A stretch of DNA of 64,000 nt from positions 496,001 through 560,000 of the forward strand of contig NZ_CP149803.1 in the NCBI RefSeq assembly GCF_037943105.1. The letters are read 5' to 3'. The DNA is from Pseudomonas sp. TMP9 (GTDB lineage: Bacteria; Pseudomonadota; Gammaproteobacteria; Pseudomonadales; Pseudomonadaceae). Positions 57,392 to 64,000 of this stretch are shown here, one piece after another. Numbering within the stretch: position 1 is the first letter of the stretch; each line of letters starts with the position of its first letter. A model generated the notes under the pieces. The model did no database searches and was not told the origin of the DNA. It saw only the letters and a program-made list of their open reading frames with translations. A program made the translations under genes and the position numbers.

Positions 57392-58315
57392 ATGAATCAG
57401 CAGCATGACGGCTCGAGGCTGGAGCGCATCGACCTGAACCTGTTTCGGGTGTTTGAGGTGATTTACCGCGAGCGCAACCTGACCCGCGCGGCGGTCTTGC
57501 TGCACCTCAGCCAGTCGGCTGTCAGCCATGCGCTGAATCGTCTGCGCGAGCAGTTAGGTGATCCCCTGTTTGTCCGTGAGGGTCGTGGCGTTGCGCCGAC
57601 GCTATTGGCCACGCAACTTGCGCCCGGCATCCAAGAGGCTCTGGCGGGCTTGCTGCGCAGTGTGTCGCGCGGGCAAGCCTTCGACCCGCTGCGTGATCGG
57701 CGCACCTTTACCCTGAACATGCCCGAGCAGATGGAGCCAGTGGTGTTACCCAGCATCGTCGCCCATCTGCGGGAAGTAGCGCCGCAACTGGAGGTGCGTT
57801 GCAGCAGCGTGCACTGGGCCGAGTTGCAGCGCGAGCTCATGGCGGGGCGAATTGATTTGGCCATTGAAATCGCCCGGCCAACGGACCATGAACTGCGCCA
57901 TCAGTTGCTCTTGAGTGATCCGCTGTGCGTGGTGGCAGGGCCGGGGTTTAGCGGCGAATTAACCGCGGCGCGTTACTTGGCGGCTGAGCACATTGCCGTG
58001 ACTTCACGGCGGCGCGGCATCTGCGTGGAGGACTTGGCCTTGGCGCGGCAAGGCTTGGCGCGCCAGGTGCGGCAACGTTGCCAGCATTACCTGTCGGCGG
58101 CTTTACTGGTGGCGCAGAGCCAATGGTTGCTGACTATGCCCAGGCGTTATGCGGAGCTGATCACTGCTGGCTTACCGACCAGGTTGCTGGATTTACCGGT
58201 GGCATTGGCGCCGGTGAACCTCAATCTTTATTGGTCGATGCAGGTGGAAGATCAGACCGGGCATGCCTGGTTGCGTGAGCAAATGCGCGCCTTAGCCGGC
58301 GGGCATAGGGCATAG
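57392..58315 (+). CDS. LysR-family transcriptional regulator
   Basis: The 307-residue protein has a LysR helix-turn-helix (DLNLFRVFEVIYRERNLTRA, then LHLSQSAVSHALNRLREQLG) at residues about 10-70 and a periplasmic-binding-type effector domain (MEPVVLPSIVAHLREVAPQL onward). ATG 57392 behind GGGGGTAAC is the natural start; the open frame begins at 57332. It is divergent from the ligase-carboxylase pair and most likely controls it in response to a related acid or CoA ester. Confidence 0.9.
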   Translation: MNQQHDGSRLERIDLNLFRVFEVIYRERNLTRAAVLLHLSQSAVSHALNRLREQLGDPLFVREGRGVAPTLLATQLAPGIQEALAGLLRSVSRGQAFDPLRDRRTFTLNMPEQMEPVVLPSIVAHLREVAPQLEVRCSSVHWAELQRELMAGRIDLAIEIARPTDHELRHQLLLSDPLCVVAGPGFSGELTAARYLAAEHIAVTSRRRGICVEDLALARQGLARQVRQRCQHYLSAALLVAQSQWLLTMPRRYAELITAGLPTRLLDLPVALAPVNLNLYWSMQVEDQTGHAWLREQMRALAGGHRA

Positions 58316-58317
58316 GC

Positions 58318-59205
58318 TCAACTGCGCCGTTCGACGATGTAACACGCCAGCTCGCGCAGCGGTTCGGCAGCCTGGTCGAATGGGCGCAAGGCGAGTAGGG
58401 CTTGATCGCGCAAGTGCAGGGCATAGGCCTTGGCCGCGTCGAGGCCGAGCAGGGCTGGGTAGGTGGGCTTGTGGTGGGCCTGATCTTTGCCTTGGGTCTT
58501 GCCCAACGTAGCGGTGTCGCTTTCCACATCAAGAATGTCGTCTTGTACTTGAAAGGCCAGGCCGATGGCGCGGGCATAGGTATGCAGGGCGTGTAAGGCC
58601 GGCTCGTCGGCCCGCTCGCTGGCCAACGCGCCGAGTCGCACGCTGGCCTCGATCAACGCCCCGGTTTTATGCCGGTGCATGGTTTCTAGCGCGCGTTGAT
58701 CAAGCCTGCGCCCGACCGAACCGAGATCGATGGCTTGGCCACCCACCATTCCAGCTGGGCCGGCAGCGCGCGCCAGCGCTGTGAGCATGGCTAAACGCAC
58801 GTCAGGGTTGTGTGGGTTGTGCGTGGAGTCGGCGAGCACTTCGAAGGCCAAACTCTGCAGGCCGTCGCCGGCGAGAATGGCGCAGGCTTCATCAAAGGCA
58901 ATATGGGTGGTCGGTTGGCCGCGACGCAGGTCGTCATCATCCATCGCCGGCAAGTCGTCATGCACCAGCGAATAGGCGTGAATTAATTCCACTGCGCAGG
59001 CTGCTGCATTGGCGCGCGGCGCCTCACCGCCGAGTGCTTCGCAGGCGGCATAAGCAAGCAGCGGGCGAATACGCTTGCCACCATTGAACACGCTATAGCG
59101 CATGGCCGCATACAAGCGCTCTAATTCTGGGCGCGGGCTACTTAAGAGGCTTTCCAGAGCAGCATCGACGCGGTTCTGGCAGCTGCTCTGGTAGGCCGTA
59201 ATCAT
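58318..59205 (-). CDS. ispA: Farnesyl diphosphate synthase
   Basis: IspA condenses IPP with DMAPP and geranyl diphosphate to C15 farnesyl diphosphate. The 295-residue protein has the two aspartate motifs [10 protein letters not shown] (residues about 83-92) and DDILD, plus GGKRIRPLL and KTGALI. It ends 3 nt from the LysR stop on the opposite strand and overlaps xseB by 4 nt. Its normal partner dxs lies beyond the inserted carboxylase unit. Confidence 0.96.
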   Translation of the reverse strand: MITAYQSSCQNRVDAALESLLSSPRPELERLYAAMRYSVFNGGKRIRPLLAYAACEALGGEAPRANAAACAVELIHAYSLVHDDLPAMDDDDLRRGQPTTHIAFDEACAILAGDGLQSLAFEVLADSTHNPHNPDVRLAMLTALARAAGPAGMVGGQAIDLGSVGRRLDQRALETMHRHKTGALIEASVRLGALASERADEPALHALHTYARAIGLAFQVQDDILDVESDTATLGKTQGKDQAHHKPTYPALLGLDAAKAYALHLRDQALLALRPFDQAAEPLRELACYIVERRS

Positions 59206-59447
59206 GCTGGTTGGTCCGCGTCGAAGGGGGCTTCCTCCAGCTCGCCGTCACGTTCCATCAAAATCTGCACTTTCTGTTCGGCCTGGGCCAAGGCGGTTTG
59301 GCAGTCGCGGGTCAGGCGCACGCCTTGTTCGAAGGCGGTCAGCGAATCTTCCAGCGACAGCTCGCCGTTTTCCAGGCGCTCGACCAAGTTCTGCAGATCA
59401 GTCAGGGATTGCTCGAAGTCGAGCGCAGCTTTTTTGCGGGCGGCCAT
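59202..59447 (-). CDS. xseB: Exodeoxyribonuclease VII small subunit
   Basis: XseB combines with XseA to form the single-strand nuclease ExoVII. The 81-residue helical protein has the family core [20 protein letters not shown] and [13 protein letters not shown]. The xseB-ispA-dxs order is conserved in pseudomonads and enterobacteria. Confidence 0.95.
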   Translation of the reverse strand: MAARKKAALDFEQSLTDLQNLVERLENGELSLEDSLTAFEQGVRLTRDCQTALAQAEQKVQILMERDGELEEAPFDADQPA

Positions 59448-59586
59448 GGCGAAGTTCTCGGGGCGAATCGGGGAGGTGTAACCGGCGCGACACTAGCAGA
59501 GCCGGGCCGAGCGGGCAAATGAGCGGGGTGTTTGGCAGGCGCCAGCCATGGCTAAAAACCTGCTAGAGCGACCTTCGCGGCGACGA

Positions 59587-60042
59587 TCAGTCGTTTACGC
59601 CATAACCGCGCGCCATCAACACCGCCAGTAATGGGATGACCAGCAGCAGTAACAATTCCAAGCGAATCACCCTAATCACCCAGCGTGCCTGAGTTGGGCT
59701 GACCTGCGGTATTTCGCCGGCCTTAAGGGTGTTGCGCCAGTTGAGGAAGACGAAGGTCGGCACCACGGAAATCAACCCGACCCCGATAAACAGGCCAACC
59801 TTGACCTGAAACAGGCTGTTGTTCAGGTAATAGTGCAGGCCTTTGCCGTACCACAGCACACGCGCTAAGCCGCTAAACAGCACCACGCCTGCGCAAACGC
59901 CATAGGCAATGTCGGTGATGATTAAGTTTCGCGCGTGGCGCAGGTCCAGCGGCAGTTTGAATTGCACATGCTCGATGCTGAGCAGGGCGAACAGCAGGAA
60001 AATCGACAGGTAATGCAGGTAGGCAGCGAGCGCTTGGCCCAT
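59587..60042 (-). CDS. DUF2214 membrane protein
   Basis: The 151-residue protein has four membrane helices (LHYLSIFLLFALLSIEHVQF, IAYGVCAGVVLFSGLARVLW, VGLFIGVGLISVVPTFVFL, LLLLLVIPLLAVLMA) and conserved charged residues E23, H24 and R52-like in between. It fits the DUF2214 family of predicted membrane proteins of unknown function. It is transcribed with, or just after, the diguanylate cyclase, 24 nt downstream of it. Confidence 0.78.
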   Translation of the reverse strand: MGQALAAYLHYLSIFLLFALLSIEHVQFKLPLDLRHARNLIITDIAYGVCAGVVLFSGLARVLWYGKGLHYYLNNSLFQVKVGLFIGVGLISVVPTFVFLNWRNTLKAGEIPQVSPTQARWVIRVIRLELLLLLVIPLLAVLMARGYGVND

Positions 60043-60066
60043 TTTTACATCCTTTAATAGGCGCGG

Positions 60067-61095
60067 TCAGTCGCTGAACTCGACCCGGTTACGGCCGCCA
60101 GCTTTGGCGTGGTAAAGCGCTTGGTCCGCACGCTTGAGGGTTTCCGTCGGTTGCTCTTGAGACCTGCGTAACGCCGCACCGATGCTGATGGTTAAGTCGA
60201 GTGGCTGACTGTCAATCTCCAGTGGCTGTTGCCGTATCGCGTGACTGACGCGCTCGGCAATTTGCAGCAACTCATGCTGGTCATGCACCTGCAGCAGCAC
60301 CACAAACTCTTCGCCGCCGCTGCGGGTGACGATGTCTTGCGGACGCACGGCAGCGCTGATGCGCCGCGCCGCTTGCCACAGCGCTTGGTCGCCAGCCGCA
60401 TGGCCGTAGCTGTCGTTGATTTTTTTGAAGTAATCCAAATCACAGAACAGCACGCCCAGTTGAAGGCCTAAATCATCAGCCTGCTGTTCTTGCAGGGGCA
60501 AAAAATGGTCAAGGCCAGCGCGGTTCCACAGTTGGGTCAGGGGGTCGAGCAGCACCTTGCGTTGTTCGCGGCTTAACGCTGCACGCAGCTGTGCGGTTTG
60601 CTGGCTGACGTTGCGCAGCTTGAGGTAGCCCTCCACCAACACGGCCATGTCAGCAAACAGGCGCTGTTGCTTGTCAGTCAACGTTTGCGGGGCAGGATCG
60701 ATGAGGCACAGGGTGCCCAGCGCTTGGCCTTCTTCAGAAAACAGCGGCTGCCCGGCATAAAAGCGCACATGCGGGTTGTTAGTCACCAATGGATTGTCGT
60801 GAAAGCGCAGGTCGTTATGCGCGTCTTCCACAATAAATGCCTGCTTACCCAATATCGCGTGAGCGCAAAAGGACACCGTGCGCGGCGTTTCATTGGCATC
60901 CAGACCAATGCGCGCTTTAAACCACTGGCGATCATGGTCGACCAAGCTGATCAGCACTGTTTTTACTGAGAATATTTCGCGCACCACCCTTACCAGTGTG
61001 TCCAGGTACGGGTCTGCCGGGGTGTCGAGCAACTCGTGGTTATCGAGTGTTTGTTGGCGCAACACTTCATCGTCTGGCGTTTCAGGGCTGAGCAT
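60067..61095 (-). CDS. GAF-GGDEF diguanylate cyclase
   Basis: The 342-residue cytosolic protein has an N-terminal GAF sensor domain (about residues 25-165, with VKTVLISLVDHDRQWFKARI and FYAGQPLFSEEGQALGTLCL) and a GGDEF domain (about 180-340) with the active-site SGGEEF. The RxxD inhibitory site (RPQD, 5 residues upstream) is present, so it should be feedback-inhibited by c-di-GMP. It makes c-di-GMP in response to an unknown ligand. It overlaps the MATE gene by 14 nt. Confidence 0.92.
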   Translation of the reverse strand: MLSPETPDDEVLRQQTLDNHELLDTPADPYLDTLVRVVREIFSVKTVLISLVDHDRQWFKARIGLDANETPRTVSFCAHAILGKQAFIVEDAHNDLRFHDNPLVTNNPHVRFYAGQPLFSEEGQALGTLCLIDPAPQTLTDKQQRLFADMAVLVEGYLKLRNVSQQTAQLRAALSREQRKVLLDPLTQLWNRAGLDHFLPLQEQQADDLGLQLGVLFCDLDYFKKINDSYGHAAGDQALWQAARRISAAVRPQDIVTRSGGEEFVVLLQVHDQHELLQIAERVSHAIRQQPLEIDSQPLDLTISIGAALRRSQEQPTETLKRADQALYHAKAGGRNRVEFSD

Positions 61096-62461
61096 GCGTG
61101 GCTCCTGATGAGCGGAGGGCGAACCATTGATCGCCTCGGGTCAGGCGGTAAGCATAGCCTCCTAGGCATAGGCTGCGCAGCCCCATAAAGCTGAGAAAGG
61201 CCAGCCAAAGGCCCTGATTACCAAACGGTTGCAAAGCCCACGCCAGCGGTAGGCTGAGCAGCAAGGCCAAGAGCATGGCATCGCGCATTTCTCGGGCGCG
61301 AGTGGCGCCGATAAATAGGCCGTCGAGCAGGTAGCTCCAGACCGCAATCAGCGGCAATAAAGCCAGGTAGGGCAGGTTGGTGAATGCCGCCTCGCGCACC
61401 CCTTCGATGTTGGTCTGTAAGCGGATAAACCAGTGGCCGCCGAGCAGGAAGAACAAGGCAAACGCAACGCTGGCAAGCAGTGACCAAATACCCGCGACGA
61501 TCAGCGTGCGCCGCAGCGCAGTGCGATCACGAGCGCCCAACGCATGCCCGCACAGGGCTTCCAATGCATGAGCCAGGCCATCAAGCGCATGCGCGGTGAG
61601 CAGCAGGCCGTTAAGCAGCAAGGCGTTTGCCGCCACGGTGGCATCACCCAAACGCGCGCCTTGCACGGTGATAAGGAAGAACACGGCTTGCAGCGCCAGG
61701 GTGCGGATAAAAATGTCGCGGTTAACCGCCAGCAAAGGTCGCCAGTTTATCCAGCGGCGCAGCGCCGCCCAGTCCAGGCTACCGGCATAGGCGCGCAGGG
61801 CGCGGCGGGCCAGGTATAAGCCGAGCAGTGCGCCGCTCCATTCAGCAATCACCGAGGCCCATGCGGCGCCTGCTACGCCCCACTGCAGGCCGAGGACAAA
61901 CAGCAAATCAAGGGCAACGTTTATTAGGCTGATGGTGAGCAAAATAGCCAGCGGACCGCGGGCGTTCTGCGTGCCCAGTAACCAGCCGACCAAGGCGTAT
62001 GTGGTCAGCGCTGCCGGCAGGCCGAACAAGCGGATGTGCAGATAGCTGCGCGCCAGCTCATCGAGTTGCACCGACGGGTTCATCAGCTTCAATGCCGCGT
62101 CACTCAGTGGCAGCGCCAGGCCGATCAACAGTGCGGCCAATAGCCCGCCAAGCAGCAAACCTTGCAGCAGAATTTGCCGCAGCGCGCCGCCATCATTTCG
62201 CCCGGCGGCCTGTGCGCTAAAGCCGGTGGTGCCCATGCGCAAAAAGCCCACCGTCCAAACCAGCAAGGTGTACAAGCTGCCGCCCACGGCCACCGCAGCC
62301 AGTTGGTGCGCGTGTGGCAGATGGCCGATCACGGCGCTGTCGACCAGCGCCACTAAAGGCACCGAGAGGTTGCTCAAAATCATCGGCGCCGCCAGCGCCC
62401 ACACGCGTTTGTGCGTGGGTGCGTGCTGCCAGGCATCGCGTACAGCGCTTATCACATGCAC
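61082..62461 (-). CDS. MATE-family efflux transporter (DinF type)
   Basis: The 459-residue protein has 12 membrane helices in two MATE repeats (LAAPMILSNLSVPLVALVDS, then NRDIFIRTLALQAVFFLITV), like DinF/NorM exporters that use H+ or Na+ to expel cations or drugs. No LexA box was seen upstream, so SOS control, as for E. coli dinF, is not supported. Substrate unknown. It is divergent from the macroglobulin gene. Confidence 0.88.
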   Translation of the reverse strand: MHVISAVRDAWQHAPTHKRVWALAAPMILSNLSVPLVALVDSAVIGHLPHAHQLAAVAVGGSLYTLLVWTVGFLRMGTTGFSAQAAGRNDGGALRQILLQGLLLGGLLAALLIGLALPLSDAALKLMNPSVQLDELARSYLHIRLFGLPAALTTYALVGWLLGTQNARGPLAILLTISLINVALDLLFVLGLQWGVAGAAWASVIAEWSGALLGLYLARRALRAYAGSLDWAALRRWINWRPLLAVNRDIFIRTLALQAVFFLITVQGARLGDATVAANALLLNGLLLTAHALDGLAHALEALCGHALGARDRTALRRTLIVAGIWSLLASVAFALFFLLGGHWFIRLQTNIEGVREAAFTNLPYLALLPLIAVWSYLLDGLFIGATRAREMRDAMLLALLLSLPLAWALQPFGNQGLWLAFLSFMGLRSLCLGGYAYRLTRGDQWFALRSSGATHAQP

Positions 62462-62572
62462 TCTCTATTTGAAGTGGAACAGGCTGCAACGAGACGCGCA
62501 GGCCCGCATAGCAGGCGCTATTAAACACTGATCAACGGATGCGCGCTGCTCAGCAGTTTTGCGGATGCCCGC

Positions 62573-62602
62573 TTAGTCGTTAGCAAGCGGCTCGACTATA
62601 GT
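62573..62602 (+). promoter_or_regulatory. Candidate promoter of the alpha-2-macroglobulin gene
   Basis: TATAGT (62597-62602) is a good -10 sequence, 39 bp before the ATG. The -35 (TTAGTC, 62573-62578, 18-bp spacer) is poor. Confidence 0.35.
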
Positions 62603-62641
62603 GTTACCCCTCTGCACCTATCCCCCCTGTTGGAGCCCGAA

Positions 62642-64000
62642 ATGCCGAAGAATGGACTGCTTCTGGCGCTGGTCCTGAGCCTACTCAGTGCCTGTGACTC
62701 ATCCACCCCTGGCCCGGCTGAGGTGACGGCGACCCAAGCCAGCCCCGCCATTAGCGAGGCGGCTAAGCCTGCCGTAGACCGTGAGGCGCTGGCCGAGCGT
62801 TATGCGGGTCGCGAGCTGACGGTGGTGGATGTCTCGGAGATTCAGCTAGAGGGCGCCAGCACTTTATCGATCAGTTTCTCGGTGCCGCTTGATCCCGAGC
62901 AAAAGCTCGCCGAGCGCCTGCACCTGGTCGACAGCAAAGAGGGCAAGGTGGACGGTGCGTGGGAACTCGCGGATAACTTGATGGAAGTGCGCCTGCGCCC
63001 TCTGGAGCCGCAGCGCAAACTGGTGCTGACGGTGGACGCCGGGTTGCGGGCGCTGAATGACCAACGTCTGGCCGCTGAGCACGTCACCCGCTTGGAAACC
63101 CGTGACCTGCAAGCCAGTGTCGGTTTCGCCAGTCGTGGCTCGGTGCTGCCCACGCGTTTGGCTGAAGGCCTGCCGGTGATTGCCCTGAACGTCGATAAAG
63201 TGAATGTTGAATTCTTCCGCATCAAGGCTGAGTCGCTGCCGGCCTTCCTCAATCGCTGGGGGCGTTCGAGTAACCTGGATACTTGGGAGTCGCGCAGCTT
63301 GCTGCCGATGGCTGAGCTGGTGTACGGCGGCCGCTTTGACCTGAACCCGGCGCGCAACACCCGCGAAACCCTGCTGCTGCCGATTGCCGGCTTGGCGCCT
63401 TTTAAGCAGCCCGGTGTGTACCTGGCCGTGATGCGTGAAGCCGGCAGCTACAACTATTCGCAGCCCGCCACGCTGTTCACCTTAAGTGATATCGGCCTGT
63501 CGGCACGGCGCTACCAGAACCGCATGGATGTGTTTACCCAAGCCCTGGCAGGTGGCGATGCGTTGGCCGACGTGCGCCTAGAAATTCTCGATGGCGAAGG
63601 CCAGGTGTTGGCTGAGGGCGAAACCGACAGCGCTGGCCACTCAGAACTGCCGCTGCCGGACAAAGCCGAGGTGCTGTTGGCCCATCAGGGCGAGCAAACC
63701 AGCTTACTGCGTCTTAACAGCTCGGCGCTGGACCTGGCTGAGTTTGATATCGCCGGGCCGGTGGCCCATCCGTTGCAGTTCTTTGTGTTTGGTCCGCGTG
63801 ATTTGTATCGCCCCGGCGAAATCGTGTTGCTCAATGGCCTGCTGCGAGATGCCGATGGCCGCGCGCTAAAAGCCCAGCCGGTGAATGTGCAAGTGCGCCG
63901 CCCGGATGAACAGATCAGCCGCAAATTCGTTTGGCAGGCCGATGACGCTGGCCTTTATCAGTACTCACTGCAACTGGCTGACGAAGCGCCGACTGGGCGC
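62642..64000 (+). CDS. Alpha-2-macroglobulin family lipoprotein, N-terminal part (runs off window)
   Basis: The frame from ATG 62642 is open to the end of the window (453 codons), so the gene is cut. The N-terminus MPKNGLLLALVLSLLSAC is a lipoprotein signal with acylated C18. The sequence that follows (LTVVDVSEIQLEGASTLSIS, and GPRDLYRPGEIVLLNGLLRD, a MG2-like domain) matches the large bacterial alpha-2-macroglobulins of the YfhM type, usually about 1600 residues. These trap proteases in the periplasm, often alongside pbpC. The thioester motif would lie outside the window. Confidence 0.9.
   Translation, partial: MPKNGLLLALVLSLLSACDSSTPGPAEVTATQASPAISEAAKPAVDREALAERYAGRELTVVDVSEIQLEGASTLSISFSVPLDPEQKLAERLHLVDSKEGKVDGAWELADNLMEVRLRPLEPQRKLVLTVDAGLRALNDQRLAAEHVTRLETRDLQASVGFASRGSVLPTRLAEGLPVIALNVDKVNVEFFRIKAESLPAFLNRWGRSSNLDTWESRSLLPMAELVYGGRFDLNPARNTRETLLLPIAGLAPFKQPGVYLAVMREAGSYNYSQPATLFTLSDIGLSARRYQNRMDVFTQALAGGDALADVRLEILDGEGQVLAEGETDSAGHSELPLPDKAEVLLAHQGEQTSLLRLNSSALDLAEFDIAGPVAHPLQFFVFGPRDLYRPGEIVLLNGLLRDADGRALKAQPVNVQVRRPDEQISRKFVWQADDAGLYQYSLQLADEAPTGR

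Overview
The window is a stretch of Gammaproteobacterial chromosome, almost certainly from the genus Pseudomonas in the broad sense. The evidence is the S10-spc-alpha ribosomal gene order, the protein sequences, the FMN riboswitch upstream of ribE, and runs of gene order that I recall from P. aeruginosa (rplQ-bfrA-uvrA-MFS-ssb; the epimerase pair next to oprG/ompW; nrdR-ribD-ribE-ribB-ribH-nusB-thiL-pgpA; dxs-ispA-xseB). Species cannot be set from this alone. No tRNA, rRNA, CRISPR array, prophage or intact insertion sequence was seen.

Layout. 1-14.7 kb: the 3' end of tuf, then the S10, spc and alpha operons (rpsJ to rplQ, with secY, rpmJ and rpoA), unusual only in a 183-bp gap between rpsN and rpsH that holds hairpins and repeated -10-like motifs. 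14.7-20.3 kb: a ferritin (katA, its neighbour in P. aeruginosa, is absent), uvrA on the minus strand, an MFS exporter with a C-terminal YAM-like domain, and ssb. 20.3-21.0 kb: a probable rearrangement scar with a decayed AraC-family gene and a structured leader. 21.0-23.6 kb: a sugar-nucleotide-type reductase, an epimerase, and ompW with a candidate Anr site. 23.8-28.7 kb: a six-gene TonB energy-transduction operon of the Vibrio TonB2/TtpC kind (DUF3450, TtpC, ExbB, ExbD, TonB, TPR) behind a promoter whose -10 overlaps a good Fur box. 28.7-29.0 kb: repeats, including a very long hairpin.

29.0-32.4 kb: a minus-strand operon (His-rich ZrgA-like protein, ABC ATPase, FtsX-like permease, DUF3299 protein) behind a near-consensus Zur site, so a zinc-starvation system. 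The permease carries an in-frame 145-bp insert with terminal inverted repeats. 32.5-35.0 kb: a conserved hypothetical gene, the thioredoxin-like chaperone YbbN, a methyltransferase and a pilotin-like lipoprotein. 35.1-44.8 kb: nrdR and riboflavin genes, with an FMN riboswitch followed by a 31-codon upstream ORF overlapping ribE; then nusB, thiL, pgpA, two small exported proteins, ribA, a membrane protein and a BtuF-like protein.

44.8-50.1 kb: a cobalamin-uptake operon (btuB, btuF-like, btuC, btuD, and a degenerate PduO-type adenosyltransferase homologue) led by a cobalamin riboswitch whose last hairpin can hide the btuB ribosome-binding site. 50.2-59.4 kb: dxs, ispA and xseB, split by an inserted unit of a single-chain biotin-dependent acyl-CoA carboxylase, an acyl-CoA ligase and a divergent LysR regulator. 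59.6-64.0 kb: a DUF2214 membrane protein, a GAF-GGDEF diguanylate cyclase, a DinF-type MATE exporter, and the 5' part of an alpha-2-macroglobulin lipoprotein that runs off the window.

Several neighbouring units appear to respond to micronutrients: iron (Fur), zinc (Zur), riboflavin (FMN) and cobalamin. The TonB complex could energise the BtuB receptor encoded about 20 kb away; that link is inference.
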